Source: Isoetes taiwanensis
Taxonomy: Eukaryota; Streptophyta; Lycopodiopsida; Isoetales; Isoetaceae
Assembly (NCBI GenBank): GCA_021234155.1
Contig: JAJEKV010000008.1
Coordinates: 7,468,445 to 7,532,444 of the forward strand
Length of the DNA: 64,000 bases
Reading direction: 5' to 3'
Positions within the stretch are counted from its first letter, which is position 1, and each line of letters starts with the position of its first letter. Position numbers and translations under genes: made by a program. The notes under the pieces are model-generated. The model had not been told where the DNA came from and searched no databases. It was given only the letters and a program-made list of their open reading frames with translations. This document shows, piece after piece, positions 25,051-37,059 of this stretch.

Positions 25051-25432
25051 AAAGGAATGAAGGGCCCCCTCTTCATTATATTTAGCGTCCTGGATGAAAA
25101 GATTACCACCTTCACAACTTTTGGATGAGTGGCATGACTTAAGGGGTGGCCTTTCCTAGCAGGCAAGAATAGATTTCCGTCTTGAAAGGCAGTAAGGTCT
25201 AGAAAACTCTTTTAAGGTTTGGGTACGGTTTAGAGAAGAAGACTTTCAATTCCTAGGAGAACACGGTGGATGATACATTCACCAAGAACCCCTTTTTTCC
25301 CTCCCCACTCCCCTCTTTTTTGAATAGAAGGGGCCTCCCTTGTGAGGCTATTAAATGGTACTATCCTTTAGGATATTCATATGATCCCTTGGAATATGTA
25401 GTTTATTTGTGGAACTTAATAACGCTTAGGCA

Positions 25433-26203
25433 CTAAAATAATGGTTGGAAACACTTTGTCCCAACCACTATTGCCGGGGGCAAGCTATCAATAACTTCCT
25501 CCTGTTTAGACTTGACGTCTACTGAGGCAAGCCTAATAATACAAGCAACCTGATACTTCTTGATGGCTTTATCCAACTGATGTAATGAGATACACTGCAA
25601 AATTGGAATAACTGGTTTACTTGCTGTGATTATCCGAGCTCCATTAGCTGCATTAAAGGTGACCTCTCGCTTTTCACAATCAATGTTTGCCCTTGCTGCA
25701 GCCAAGAATTCCATACCCACAATAAGGTCATAACGGCCAATGTCCATTATCTCGGCCCCTAGAGCAACAGATGCTCCTAGTTACTGAATGTTCAAATTGA
25801 TGCGTCGACCCTGTGTATGGCGTACGGCCCCACTTGCCAACGTGGCTCAATGGGGCTTGGATTTCAAGGGAGTGAGCTGTAAAGCTTCCGCCATCCTAAG
25901 GGAGGCAAAATTGTGCGTAAGAATTGTGCTTCCGCCGTCCATAAGAATTATAAAGGGTTTACGGTCTACTTGGCCAACTTTGGATATAACAGAAGGTTGA
26001 CTATCTGCTTGACCTATCTCAATAGCGGCATAAATGTGAGATTCACATTGTATATAGTCTGGTGCCTCATCATCAGCAACATTCTCCGGTTCCGTTGGGT
26101 CCACGGCATCATTCCAATCTACCTCGGCGAGAGCAGCTTGAGCAGCCTGTGTAATATATGGACACTCCTGCATATGATGTCTCGGTCGAAGCACCGAAAA
26201 CAA
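25433..26203 (-). pseudogene. Ty3-like retropepsin fragment
   Basis: Two minus-strand segments (26203-25847 and 25747-25433) carry the end of a CCHC knuckle (RPRHHMQECPYI), then an aspartic protease. It shows FIILMDGGSTILTHNF and, further on, YDLIVGMEFLAAARANIDC with the expected 'D-x-I-x-G-M-x-F-L' flap-to-C-terminus pattern. The active-site triad reads D-G-G rather than the usual D-T/S-G, and frames are broken between the segments. Reverse transcriptase does not follow recognisably. This is a truncated gag-pol copy. Confidence 0.65.
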
Positions 26204-27337
26204 GCTCTGTCCTTGCGCAACTGGTCACGAGCTTCCTTCGGGATGGCTTGTAAAATGTCTCAGAAGGCTCCTGCAGTATTGGAGGACTTATCTGGTACAG
26301 TAAATGACACTTTCTTATCCTGCTTTTGATATCCAACCGAGGAGGGAGGCCCTGGACTAGGTGAGCGTCCCCGCTATATGGTGTATAGCTCCTGTTCTGA
26401 CCAAAGGTAGAAGGGCATGGTGGCTGGTACTTAGGGTTATCCTCTTCTAAGCTAAGAGTCTTAGCTTCAGCTTCTGCCACTGTCTTGGGGTCAATGTCTC
26501 GGACCATCTTTCTGAGAGTAGGGGATAACCCCTCAATGTACCCCTCAACTGTCCTGCATTCATTTATTCCAAGGACATACAAGCATAACCTTATGAACTC
26601 ATCCGTGTATGCTTGGACTGTCATATTCCTTTGTTCCAGGCGATAAAAAGTTTGAATTTGTTGGCAGCGATGAGCTCTGGGGACATAATGAGACTTGAAG
26701 GCTTTGGCAAGACCCTTGTATCGGCACCTACCTCGAGTCTGTCCATGAGAGTGGGCATATCCCTTCCACCAAATACGGGCTGACCCTGTAAGGTTAATGG
26801 TGGCAACCTTCCATATGATTTTTCGAACTCATGCATCTCATTTAACCAGGATTCGACATCCACACCTGACCTGGTCTTACCGAAGAACTGAGCCAATTTA
26901 CGCTTCTTCCAAATACTGGTGATGGCAGAGTGTACGGTTTTCTGATAGTCCTTCTTCTTGGATTTGGCGTGATCATTTGCTGACTCAGAGAATTCAGATG
27001 ACTCAGCTGATTGAGAACTATCATCTAATGATGAACTGCTCCGTGTACGCTTTGCACGGGTGGACGTAGCCGGAGCGAGTACTGGTGCAGGTGGTGGGTT
27101 GTTATGAAGTACATACGGTTGGAGCTCAGTAAGCTCACGCTTCATAAGTATGAGCTCCTGTTCTAGAGTGAGACAACCAGGTTGCACGGGTGTGGCCCAT
27201 GGAGAGGGACGTGCATCGTCTAGAATATAGATAAAATTGGAATAAGCACAACATTTCAATATTGTTGCAATAAGACCATTAATAAGAAAAATGCTTGATA
27301 TTAATGTAGAAAATGTTACATTTAACATAATGCCCAA
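26109..27337 (-). pseudogene. Ty3-like gag fragment
   Basis: The upstream frame (27337-26621) is S/K-rich with a gag-like segment near GKTRSGVDVESWLNEMHEFE. The next frame (26624-26109) has VQAYTDEFIRLCLYVLGINE, followed by VEGYIEGLSPTLRKMV. This matches the retrotrans_gag pattern 'V..Y...F..L......E......F..GL...I'. The knuckle begins CFRCF at about 26208 and is completed in another frame. A frame junction at about 26622 and another at about 26195 disable it. Confidence 0.65.
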
Positions 27338-27379
27338 ACGGACAAACAGAAAATGAAATTTTAGTTATACAAAATGTTT

Positions 27380-27920
27380 ATACATAAGTATAGTCAACTA
27401 GAGATGTAAGTGGATTCAGTATCGAATGAAGGATACTATCTCTTACTGTCCACATCAAATTATACTTGTGCCAAGCCTGGAGGATGATATCCTGATAGTC
27501 CATGGTCGGGCTTATGATCAAGAGATTGAACAAATTGTTCACCGCCCGATAAAGTTCCCAAAGGTGGTCGGTCATCCGCATCGAAGAATGCTTCTTCGTT
27601 GGTGTTATCCCAGCAAGACCCACTCCTTCGCATCGTGCGTCGCAAGTTGTGGATGAGTTTATCCCGAAGGACCACCCCTTAGTGGTGTAAAGTGGCACAT
27701 TTGTCCCTGTAACAGACCCCGTAGTAGATGCACAATCAATAACCTATACCTTACGCTCAAGAGTTCATCAAAGAGAGAGACACAATCAATGTAAGAAGAC
27801 CAAAATTTATATTAAAAATGACATATAAATGCCTATATAAATAATACATATATCGTAATGGCCGAAGGCCGTACACTATAACCCCAAGGAATTATGCTCA
27901 GGAACTAGGTCCTGCATCAT
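27380..27920. other. Non-coding spacer, possible old LTR
   Basis: No protein motif. The 'TGTAACAGACCCCGTAGTAG' start at 27708, the A/T-rich body and the position just upstream of gag could fit an LTR or leader. No second copy was found in the window. Confidence 0.25.
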
Positions 27921-27926
27921 GATCCA

Positions 27927-29186
27927 TTAGTGTAGGAGGTGGAGGTGACTGACGGTGTCGAAGTAGAGTAACTCTGGTGCTGATGGTGCGGGCCGCGACA
28001 GAAGCAATGTCCGAAGAGTAAGGGTGGCCAAAGGAGCGGCCACAAGGAGCTTCATGCTCATCCACGGCGCTATGTCCTGTCTGAAGGCAGTCAGAACGGA
28101 GCTCCGTCGCACAAGCACATATGTGAAGGTGCGGTATGGGAGCTTCTTATGGCCTGCCAAGGTGGACAACGCACGGAGGGTCCACCATGATGCTTCTGCC
28201 TCTGGGGCTAGGTCCCGTGCCACAAAGAGGACCTGATCCTGCTTAAAAGATGAAAGGAAGAAGCGTGTAAGGTGATTTCCCAAAGCTCTAACCTATGGGG
28301 TGACAGAGGTAGCTACTTCCTTGTCGAGGTCCATGATGACCTCTTCCTCCTTAAGTTCCTGCTTCTCTTCCTTCAGATGACCCTTATTGTCATAAAGATC
28401 CTCTCCTTCTTCATCAGAATCCGAAGGGACATCCACCATGTTAATGTTTGAGATGTGGGGTCCCATACCGGTGAAAGCTTCCTCAGGCGGTTGAGATAGG
28501 GGCTCTTGCAGCATCAGATCTCGCAGCCTCAAGAGGGTGTCAGCTGGCTCGATGGTTTCCTGATGGAACTGAAGCAACTGTTGCACTTTGGTAGGGAGCT
28601 CTGCCGGTGTGAAATCGATAAAATCGTCCATGCAGTACTCGGCTAGCACGTGTGCCTTCTTCTTGGTCTTAAGGTCAGCAACTATGTGGTAGGTCCACAT
28701 AATATCCTCCAGTAGGAAGTATTCCTGACCCGGATAACCGGGAGGGCATCCAAGCCAGTCAGCCGTGCCCCCTGGTCTCGGTGTAAAGGCATATGTTTTG
28801 CTAACTGCCTCACCGGACGAAGTCATCCTCTCGGATGTACTCGTCGTCCTCGTCATCCTAGAGTTCAGGCGCCTTGCCCTTCTTCGCTGGCAAAGTTTCA
28901 TCGTCCATATACTGATCCATGAGTATGGCCAGCGCAAAAGTCACTTCAAGGTACTGCTGGCCCTCTTGCATCAAGACAGGTGGATTCCTGCCCCATATGA
29001 GCTTCCCCGTGAGAACATTATAGGCATAAGAGTCGCCCCCCCAACATCTCTCTCACAATAGCACTCTCCAAGTAGAGCTGGGGTGGATCCCCCTACGGGA
29101 ATACAGAGGGGTAGCATCTCTTGAGTATAGAACTCAAGAAAAGCTGCATAATCGCGGTGGGCCTGCATGTTAGTGATAAGGTCCAC
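27927..29186 (-). pseudogene. Unrecognised retroelement-associated ORFs
   Basis: Successive minus-strand open stretches at 29186-28971, 28937-28293 and 28283-27927 lie between the H3-bearing ORF and gag. The middle one has a globular part (EYFLLEDIMWTYHIVADLKT, then HVLAEYCMDDFIDFTPAELP) and a very acidic C terminus (SDSDEEGEDLYDNK). They change frame at least twice. I recognise no domain. Position suggests accessory ORFs of the same retroelement, like the extra 5' ORFs of some Ty3/Tat elements. That is inference. Confidence 0.4.
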
Positions 29187-29501
29187 CCTTTAGAGCAAAA
29201 AGGGTTGCAGGGGGTCAAATGGGACTTGAGGATCCTAGTGTTCTCCGTCTTGGTACCATTGAAGGAGGCTCGGGGTCACCATTGCAGAGGCGAGTCATGG
29301 AGGAGGAGCAAAGACGAAAGTGAAATTCTAAAGTTTATTAGGTGTATTTTATTTTTCTCGTTTTAACTTTTTATGCTGACGTCATCGTCAGTCATTAATA
29401 ATAATTAAATAAATACTTTATTTTCACAAGAGAAATTAGGCAGTTAAAATCGCTTATATTTGTATACAAAATTTGTACAAGAAGAATGCTTGACAAGCAA
29501 G

Positions 29502-30754
29502 CTATTTATGGTCTCCCCGAATCCTTCGGGCTAGAGCCAGATCCTTGGTCATGATGATGACCCTCTTGGCATGAATGACACAGAGATTGACATCCCCAAA
29601 AAGGGCTGCCAAGTAATCTTCGGTGGCCTCCTGTAGAGCAAATATAGCAAAAGTCTGGAACCCGCAAATCGGTCCGGAAGTCTTGTGCTATTGCTCGGAC
29701 CAGGCGCTGAAAAGGGAGTTTCCATAGCAGAAGCTCAGTCGTCTTCTGGTACTTCCGAATCTCCCTCAAGGCCACGGTACTGGGCCTGTACCGATGCTGC
29801 TTCTTGGGCGGCGCCGACTTCTGGGGCTGCATCGGCTTCTTGGGCAAGGTCTTGCCCCCTGTCACTGACCGAGGCCAGACTGCGTCCACTCGGTCTTGCC
29901 GGCGAGCGGAGCTCGTCCCTTTCCCAATGCCCCCAAAGGTCTTGAGCTTCTTTTTGTAGGCGCTCCCCGACTTATGGGCGGTAGACTTCCGTCTCCGTTC
30001 CACAACAAGGGTCTCAGTTTGGTCGGGCGCTCGCTGGGTGGTCTGCACTGGGTTGGTTGGGTTTGCTGCTGTTGGTCCCGATTCTGCTTGGCAAGCTTCT
30101 CTGCTTGTTGTTGCTACTCGGCCTGCTTGGCCTCTTGTTGCGCGGCATGGGTAGCTGCCATGTGCTCTTCCACCTCTGTGAGGCATCGAGCATTAACCCT
30201 TCGCAGTAGCTCAGCATGATATTGGTCCGGCCTAGCCTGCATATCCAGCTGGATAGCTATCAGGAGGTATAACGGAACCTCACCCCAAGCAAAGCTTTGG
30301 GTGGCCTTGTCATACTGGTAGGGGAGAAGGTCGAAGGAGTTTCCATCTATGATGGCTCGCCCATCACCCAGGTAGACGTACTCTAACCCTCGAACCTTCG
30401 GGTCTCCCGTTTCCAACTCCCGGGTATCGTCTCCTCGGGCAAGCTTTCTAATTCGCTCGGCTTCTATTTGGATAGCCTCATCCTCAGGAACTTCGACACA
30501 CGAGGGCGGATAGACTGGTCGGGCTGTTCGACGAATGTGTAAGGTTGCCGTAGGAGGTTAAGTTACAATAGAAAGCGCTCGGACAAGTGGAAAATAGAGT
30601 AAGGGACCCTATGTCCGGCGACGAAGCATTGCAAAGTTCAATCAAGAGTAGCTCCACCTTAGCAAGGTCGCTAGCAAGTTGTTCCCCAAGCTCAGCAAAG
30701 ATTTGGGGCACACTGAGGTTACCATAGCTAAGGGTACCGCGGGTACGAGCCATG
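29502..30754 (-). pseudogene. Histone H3-fold domain fused to a retroelement-type ORF (broken)
   Basis: The C-terminal third is clearly histone H3. It has [20 protein letters not shown], then [19 protein letters not shown]. After a one-base frameshift near 29650 come [23 protein letters not shown] and [14 protein letters not shown], ending at a TAG (29502-29504). Loop 1 is short, as in canonical H3 rather than typical CENH3. Upstream lies a K/R/P-rich tail of about 100 residues with RKSTAHKSG (compare H3 RKSTGGK). Before it are a Q-rich stretch and an unrecognised N-terminal region starting MARTRGTLSYGNL at 30754. At least three frame changes occur (about 30590, 30110 and 29650). Part of this could reflect homopolymer errors. 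Neighbours are a tRNA-Met primer site upstream and gag/protease downstream, all on one strand. Confidence 0.7.
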
Positions 30755-31373
30755 TTCATGGGGGATGGGAGAAGGTTGGAAAAGAGGCGTTGGGAGTGTG
30801 GTAGTGGCAGAGGTCGAACGCAGAGTCAAAGGGAGCAAGCGTTTTCTCCGGCGGCTATGGTGGACAGGCGAGGCGAGGCGCTAGGCGATAAAAGCAAAAA
30901 AATAACCGTCACTTTATTTTAAAATTCAAAAATTTTCAAAACTTATTTTTTTTGAATTATACGGCGAGAATATGCATTTTATACATGTGCGCTGCTAGGA
31001 AAATATAGTTTTCTTTTTGAATTCTAAGACACCAAAAGTACAATGGTGCACTCTTAGATCCTGGGCCTTGCTGTTGCCATTTTAATGCTGGGTCTTGATG
31101 TCCCTAGGGTAATTGGATTGTGCCCGACACATTGGTGCAAAAATCTCGTCCATCTGAGCTACCTGGAGAAAGTTATGGCCCTCGAAACACACGACCTCTT
31201 TGCTTCACAACCTAACATACTTACCCTATTAGTTTACACCTTCCTACAGTCCTCCCATAACCAGGTCAACCCACATACTAACTAAGAGTTGGGATAGTTT
31301 AACCTAAGACAAAAGTTCCCAAACTAACGAGTTAGACTATGGCCAGTGCAATGATTTGATCTACCAAAACCAT

Positions 31374-31385
31374 GCTCTGATACCA
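31374..31385 (-). other. Primer-binding site, tRNA-Met(i) type
   Basis: The minus strand reads TGGTATCAGAGC-ATGG, the classic plant LTR-retrotransposon PBS complementary to the 3' end of initiator tRNA-Met. It is one base away from a TCACA end of a candidate LTR. Confidence 0.75.
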
Positions 31386-31386
31386 T

Positions 31387-31785
31387 TGTGATGCTCCCAA
31401 AATCTATACGATGCTCCCATCAAATAAATACGGAAATTCCCCTCCCGTGGCGACTACATCACCATGGAAGAGCCCTCCGCCAAACTCGGACCACTTGGGA
31501 TGGCCAAGTGTCAGGGCGAGGAACACGGAGGTGTCATTTGTCCCACGTAATGGAGCTTAGATACTTGATAAGTTCCATTACATAGAGAAGCTCAAGAATA
31601 AGGGCAGGGAAAATCCCTCCTTCTAATGGTGGAAGTCTCTAGATGCAATCTGCTACAATTTCAAAACCAAAAAGGTCCTCTACTTTCAAGCCAAAGTGTT
31701 GCATGAGCCTTTCCATCCATTGCGGTAATAGAACGTAATTCTGGTATGCCAAATATACATATCAGAGGTACGTCTTACCGTCACA
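31387..31785 (-). mobile_element. Candidate 5' LTR (399 bp)
   Basis: In the minus direction it would run TGTGACGGTAAGACG...GGGAGCATCACA, with TG...CA ends, directly before the PBS. The inner end is well placed by the PBS. The outer end (31785) is chosen only because it gives a matching TGTGA/TCACA terminus. No second LTR copy was recognised in the window. Confidence 0.45.
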
Positions 31786-31789
31786 ATTG

Positions 31790-32640
31790 ATGGAGATGCT
31801 TGAACAGCACTATGGCTTGCAGTTAGGATCTCTATCACATTTAAAGTTGTAGCAGGTTGCATTTGGCTCTGAACTATTGTTCTATGAGAAAATGCAGCTT
31901 AATGAGTTGTTATTTCATTTGCAAAATCAAACTCCCATCTTAGGTAGATCGCAATCACGATCCTTGTAAGCTATTCTATTCATATTAAATGATCGTATAC
32001 TAGTAATTCAACAGATTTTGCTTGGAAGGATCGCGCATTTTATATTATTCCACGAACCAAGGTTTGGAACTTTGCAGACTCTGAATAATTCAAAGGATAT
32101 AAGCAGGCGTAGAATTGTGACACATGGGTCTGGTAGAAGGTGATGTATGGAAATACCATAGGTTGTGCTGCATAAAGAAGGTGACAAACAAAAGCGCTTG
32201 TGTCTGTTTATAACATCAAGTGAAAAGAATAAAGTGGGTGAGTCGATGGGGATAATAGTACACATGTCGGAAGGCAGAAAACACAATTTAGTGCCTCGTC
32301 AAAGACATCACCCAATAACAGTTCATGCAGTATGTTTTGCAGCTCAAATATTACGATCCTGCTATGATGATGGCAAGTTCAGTGAAGCCTAAAACCGATC
32401 GAAAGGATCACAATGCTAGAGGTTACGGCTGACCACTGGCCTCCTATGAATCCTTGGAAGTTGCTGGCTTAAATGCAATAGGGATATATTGTTGGGATTC
32501 AATGCATGCAGAAGGTTTCTTGCTAATGACAAAAAAATACCAAGCTGCGCCATGAAGGCCCTAAAGGATGTTAAAGCGGCGAATGGATAGCATGTAGCTA
32601 GGAACTAGATGCAAGGACATAAACAGGGATTTTCTCTAAA
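31790..32640. other. No gene recognised
   Basis: Short unrelated open stretches only, with no motif or repeat found. Confidence 0.5.
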
Positions 32641-32649
32641 AGAAATCGG

Positions 32650-33562
32650 AATATGGTGCCAGCATAAAGGTGCCTTCTTCGTCAAAGTCGGCTCCATCTT
32701 TAAAACGCGAGTTACCTGAAACTTCAAAGGCAAACTTGCCTGAATCTTCAAGGGTGAAGTCGCCTGAATCTTCAAAGGGCAAGTCGGTTGAATTGGGCAA
32801 AAATCCTGTTGTGGATGAAAGTAAGGGGATTAGCAAAGTATCCAAATGGGAAAAAAAATTAAGACTCTGCTTTAGCCTCTATACATTCGATCCCTCATTC
32901 CACACCAACGGTGTGAGTCACGTTCAGAGGATCGAAGAAGCTACAACCTGAAAATGCATTGTAGATTGTTCCCTATGTTGCTTTAACACATATCCTAGTG
33001 TTATATTCTTTGCCCGAGCAGCTCAAGTTTAACCCAGCTGATGAGAATTGGCTGGCAGTGAAAATAGCATTGAAATTGGAGCAGATAAATAGTTTTATCC
33101 GATGGGTGTTTCCGGGTTTCCCGCCCATGCATGACGCATAGGACCAGATCCAGCGATCATGTACATATTCTATTATAGTCTTTTAGGGACTCCTCACACG
33201 ACATCCTCATGCCATCGGACCTTGTCCTGTTTGATCCAGCGATAGGCAAAAAGATAACATGGAATGATTCGGTGCAGCTCGAGGAAAAAAAATATTATAT
33301 CCTCTCTGGGAACCATTCCATAGCGGCAGCTCAAATCCTTTGTAGAACGATCGGTTCAGATGAACAGAAAGCTGAATTCTCGAAAGTGTATGTAAGGAGG
33401 AGGGCAAGCATATTAAATGGTAACCTGAAAAACATAGAAAACCTTTGCTTGTCCATCGAGTGCATTGCAATCATTGCCAACACAGTATACAGTGAGCTTC
33501 TCATTGAGAAAATCCAGCAACTCAAAAATCACACTAGGCTCACCCGCGCAAGGCAAAGCTGA
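32650..33562 (+). pseudogene. ParB-like-fold protein relic, second copy
   Basis: An S/K/P-rich start near 32670 has a degenerate ELPETSKANLPESSR-type repeat. A frame near 33010 follows (LKFNPADENWLAVKIALKLE), and then an open segment from 33209 to 33562. The last reads DLVLFDPAIGKKITWND, then KKYYILSGNHSIAAAQIL. 'I-x-x-G-x-H-S-x-A-A' again suggests a ParB/sulfiredoxin-type fold, comparable to the VVDG-HS motif at about 1660 on the other strand. Stops separate the pieces and no complete gene model emerges. Open stretches continue to 34040, partly in other frames. Confidence 0.35.
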
Positions 33563-35366
33563 TAACTGGTTGGTATGTTTTTCTTTGCTCACCAGGATTG
33601 CCATTGCGATTCCCTTGAGCTTTTATCTATTCTATTTTGCTTTGTTTTGCTCATTAGGATTGCCGAGGCGAGCTGCTAGCCTGTTCTTCTTTTTTAGGAA
33701 TTTGCTGAGGTTGCAATGACCACTCTTAAAGTTAAGGAACTGAAAGATGAAAAACAATTTATCTTTATGCCTGAAGCGACTTGTTCTGATTTGGAGAGCT
33801 ATTCATAACACCTCACCATCCCCTGCTATAAAGTTAGTCAGATACTGGGTACATGAATCATATCCAGTTGGTAGCCATTGTCTCAAACATGAGCTGCCAG
33901 ATTCATCATTCTTCCAATTTAATCCATGTCCTAATACATCTAACATTTTGAGAAGAATGTTTGAAGCATGGAATTTAGCATCCTTATGCTATAAACCTCC
34001 AATTATTGATGCCAAATCCAAAGAGATCAATTTCTTCTAGCATCCTGAAGTTGTGATGAGTGATAATGACTGTTTAGCACTTCAGCATCCACAGAAGTAT
34101 ATGCAGTGGCATAATGCAGGTATTAGGCAGATTGGTAATTTCTGATAAAAGTGAAAGTATGAATGGTTCTGAGCTCAGCTACAAGGATCTCTTCAGCCTT
34201 TGCATTGTAATTTAGTGCCTGTAGTACCTAATTCGTAAGCGTCAGATTGCATCGCCCATAGCTCAAGATCTTTGTTGGGTAACCAAGCTGGATATGGAGT
34301 TTCCGATTTATAGAGAAGCAGGACATGCATAAAGTCATGCAAAGAGCCGGAATAAACATGCAAAGCTCGAAGACATGCAGTTTGCATGGAGCGGATTGTT
34401 AATCAGAAGCAGCGCCATAGTCGAAGCTTCAAGTTTGGCTGCAACGGAATGGGCGTGGTCGCCATGGCCATGGCGTTTCAGCTAGGCAAAAGGAAAACGC
34501 TTAAACTGCCAGGCTCGAACTTTTTCCAGACTGTCAGAATGAGATAGTTGCCAGAATCGTACTGCCAGCTGGACCTATTGCTATGATTTTTTCGTATGGC
34601 CATCCAGAGGTAGGTGGTGGCTGACAGTCTGGCAAAGTTTTCTCATTGGCTCAAGGTCTACCTAACTCCACAATTTGTCCGTTGAAGCCCTTATTCCACC
34701 TGTTTTTGTGGTGATAATGTTTTAAAAGTAAGGTTTCCCTTTTTTAATTAGGTTAGGTTTCCAATTGAAGTCATATTTTGGCCCTAGGGAATGTTGACGT
34801 GTAATATTTTGGCCAAGGTGGAGGTAAGAGTCCCCCCTAGCCGCTTTTCCATTTTCCCCCCTAATGGTCCACATCGAATGGGTTTGGCAAATTATGGCAA
34901 CTATTATGTAAATGATATTCCTATTGCTTTCCCAAGTGTATATTTAAAGGGGACATAGGATAACATCATTAATAAACGATCATATACACAAGGCAAACTA
35001 CTTTGTCTTAACTTTGACTACCCCTAGTTTTTTAACTTTGAACTTTCTTCGACCAATTAAACATATATAAATCTTTTCACGGCAGCCCATGTGCCTCAAG
35101 TTAAATCAAGCAACGAAAAACCCCACCTGATAAGAGAAATCGATGCTGAATCTTCAAGCTCTGCAATTCCTCCAAAAAGCACGGTCTCTACTCCACGTCT
35201 CCAAAAAGCTTCTAAATTCTTTTCTCAATTTGCCTCTCTAATTTATAGGGCTTATACTTATTTTTAGTTCTGCATCCTACATGCATTATCTTGCATGCAT
35301 GTCAAACATGTATATACGTACATGAGTACGTATATTGGCCCATCAAGCGGCTAGGACCGTTACATC

Positions 35367-35425
35367 GGGGGAGTGGTTCAGGGGTAGGAGAAAAGGGGGA
35401 GTGGTTCAGAGGTAGGAGAAAAGAG
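35367..35425. repeat. 31-bp tandem duplication
   Basis: 'GGGGGAGTGGTTCAGRGGTA' followed by GGAGAAAAG occurs twice in tandem. The flanks (34050-35690) show no gene. Confidence 0.8.
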
Positions 35426-35696
35426 AGATTGCAAATGTCGCACAATTAGACATGATAATTTATAGTTAGTATTTTGTTAATTTTTGAACCGAGATAGCAG
35501 TAGGGTTATATTTGTTGTTTTAAAACTTCTTATATTCCCTTTTAACTAATTGAAAGGATCATATATCTTGCTTATCAACCCCAAGATCTAGTTATTTAAT
35601 AAATGCCTCTATTTCGACCTAAAAAACTCAATATTTCTTGTGTAATTCTAAGCAGTTTGAACTTGGTGCATATTACTTTTGGGTCTTCATGATTTT

Positions 35697-35830
35697 TTTG
35701 GGTTGCCCCTAGGGGGCCAAACCCTCGTTTATGTGGGTATGTGGGCATATCCAGGTATATGCCGGCATATGCCTGGCATATGCTGGTGACTGCTAAAAAC
35801 TGGCTGCTCCCTGTAAATGCTAGGTCATAC
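35697..35830 (+). repeat. Dispersed CATATGC repeat, copy 4
   Basis: GGGTTGCCCCTAGGGGGCCA, CTCGTTTATGTGGGTATGTG, then several CATATGC/GGCATATGC words. Best-preserved copy in the window. Confidence 0.8.
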
Positions 35831-36182
35831 TTTCGGCATTGCTGCTCCTGTCTCCCGCAAGAACCATGGTCGGATTCCTTCCAGCCATTTTGGGCGCCCA
35901 TCTCGGTGTCTTTTTTGACATCTAATCGGTTGTTCGGGTGCCTGCATCATTTCCGCTTATGAGCTCTGGCGATTGTTGTTTGGCTATGGCAGAGCTAGGG
36001 AAGCATAACAGGATTTGTTTATGGAGCTTGGAACCTAGAACTTGCCTTCAATTTTCGGCATCAGCTTCTGCTTTAAGGATCATCTTCAGATCAACATTCT
36101 GGTAGCGTTTTATTGCAGCGGCAGCACGAGGAGTGGGGGCGGTCGCGGGGAGATGTTCCAAAGTGTCTAAATCTACATATAC

Positions 36183-36809
36183 CATTTCGGGGTATTTCTC
36201 GTTAACAAGAGCCGTTTGAGATTCGATCCGGAAGAAATCTTATATTCCTTTGTAAGTTCCGGTCCTTTTCGATTGCTTAGCAAATTATATTTATTTTCTT
36301 TTCAACTGTTAGAGTAGTTTCCTAAGTCGTTGGGCCGTGGTAATCTTGAGGCTTTGTATTCATCGGATGAACCCGGCAAGGGTCGCAAGTGCAATGAAGA
36401 TAAAAAATGTTAGTCGGTCCCCAGTGGCGTTTAAAGTAAGTGATTTCTGTGCCTAACCACTTGGCCAAAGGGCTGAATTGTAGTTCACATTTCTAGTTTT
36501 TGTGCATACTGCAATAAAGTCCTCATAAAGTGTTCGATTTTCAGTTTCAAACAACTGCACCTAAGAGCTGCTTCATGTGTCCTCCAAATGGGGTTCTTCA
36601 ACCAAACGAGGCAATAATTGCAAAAGGTGCTATTTAAGTTGCTGTAGTCTTGTGCATCATATGTTATGTCATGAAATTAATCTGTTTTGTATTTTGCAGT
36701 TGTCAAGTATGTAGAACAGCCTGAAGGTCCTCAACAGAAAAAGTTAAAAGATAAGTTCAGAATTGTGAGCTTGAAAGTGAAAGATGGAGTAGAGTATACC
36801 CCCGAACTG
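36183..36809 (+). pseudogene. VAP-family MSP-domain gene fragment
   Basis: Four exon-like pieces encode a plant VAP/MSP domain (an ER-membrane contact-site adaptor that binds FFAT motifs). Piece 1 gives RLRFDPEEILYSF up to a GT at 36252. Piece 2 ends at 36435 with EPGK, then KIKNVSRSPVAFK. Piece 3 (36545-36626) gives FQTTAPKSCFMCPPNGVLQP. Piece 4 (36700-36809) has VEQPEGPQQKKLKDKFRIVS and ends YTPEL. Pieces 2-4 keep AG/GT borders and compatible phases. Piece 2 has a one-base shift between EPGK and the following strand, piece 1 lacks an in-frame start, and nothing after YTPEL continues the family's C-terminal region. Probably a truncated pseudogene. Confidence 0.7.
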
Positions 36810-36996
36810 GTATAAACTTGTTTGCACTATTTTAGGATGTAAGCTTTAAGCAATGCTCAATACTGATCTGGCCTTTAATATTTAAGTTTGATGTGTTCAC
36901 GACATTAGGTATCCAAAACCTTCGGTGGTTTGACGAGCGTGTTTATTTTTGGACACTTAGGGCAGTTTGCCTCTTAAGTGTGCAAAACATGGAGAC

Positions 36997-37034
36997 CATT
37001 CCCTATTCTACTTATTAATTATGATTATTCATTA
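36997..37034. repeat. 38-bp segment duplicated at 40287-40324
   Basis: CATTCCCTATTCTACTTATT and the next 18 bases are identical at both places. At 40.3 kb the piece sits between two copies of a roughly 65-bp nonamer-array segment. Confidence 0.9.
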
Positions 37035-37059
37035 CAAGAAATTTATCGCAGCGGCTTCT

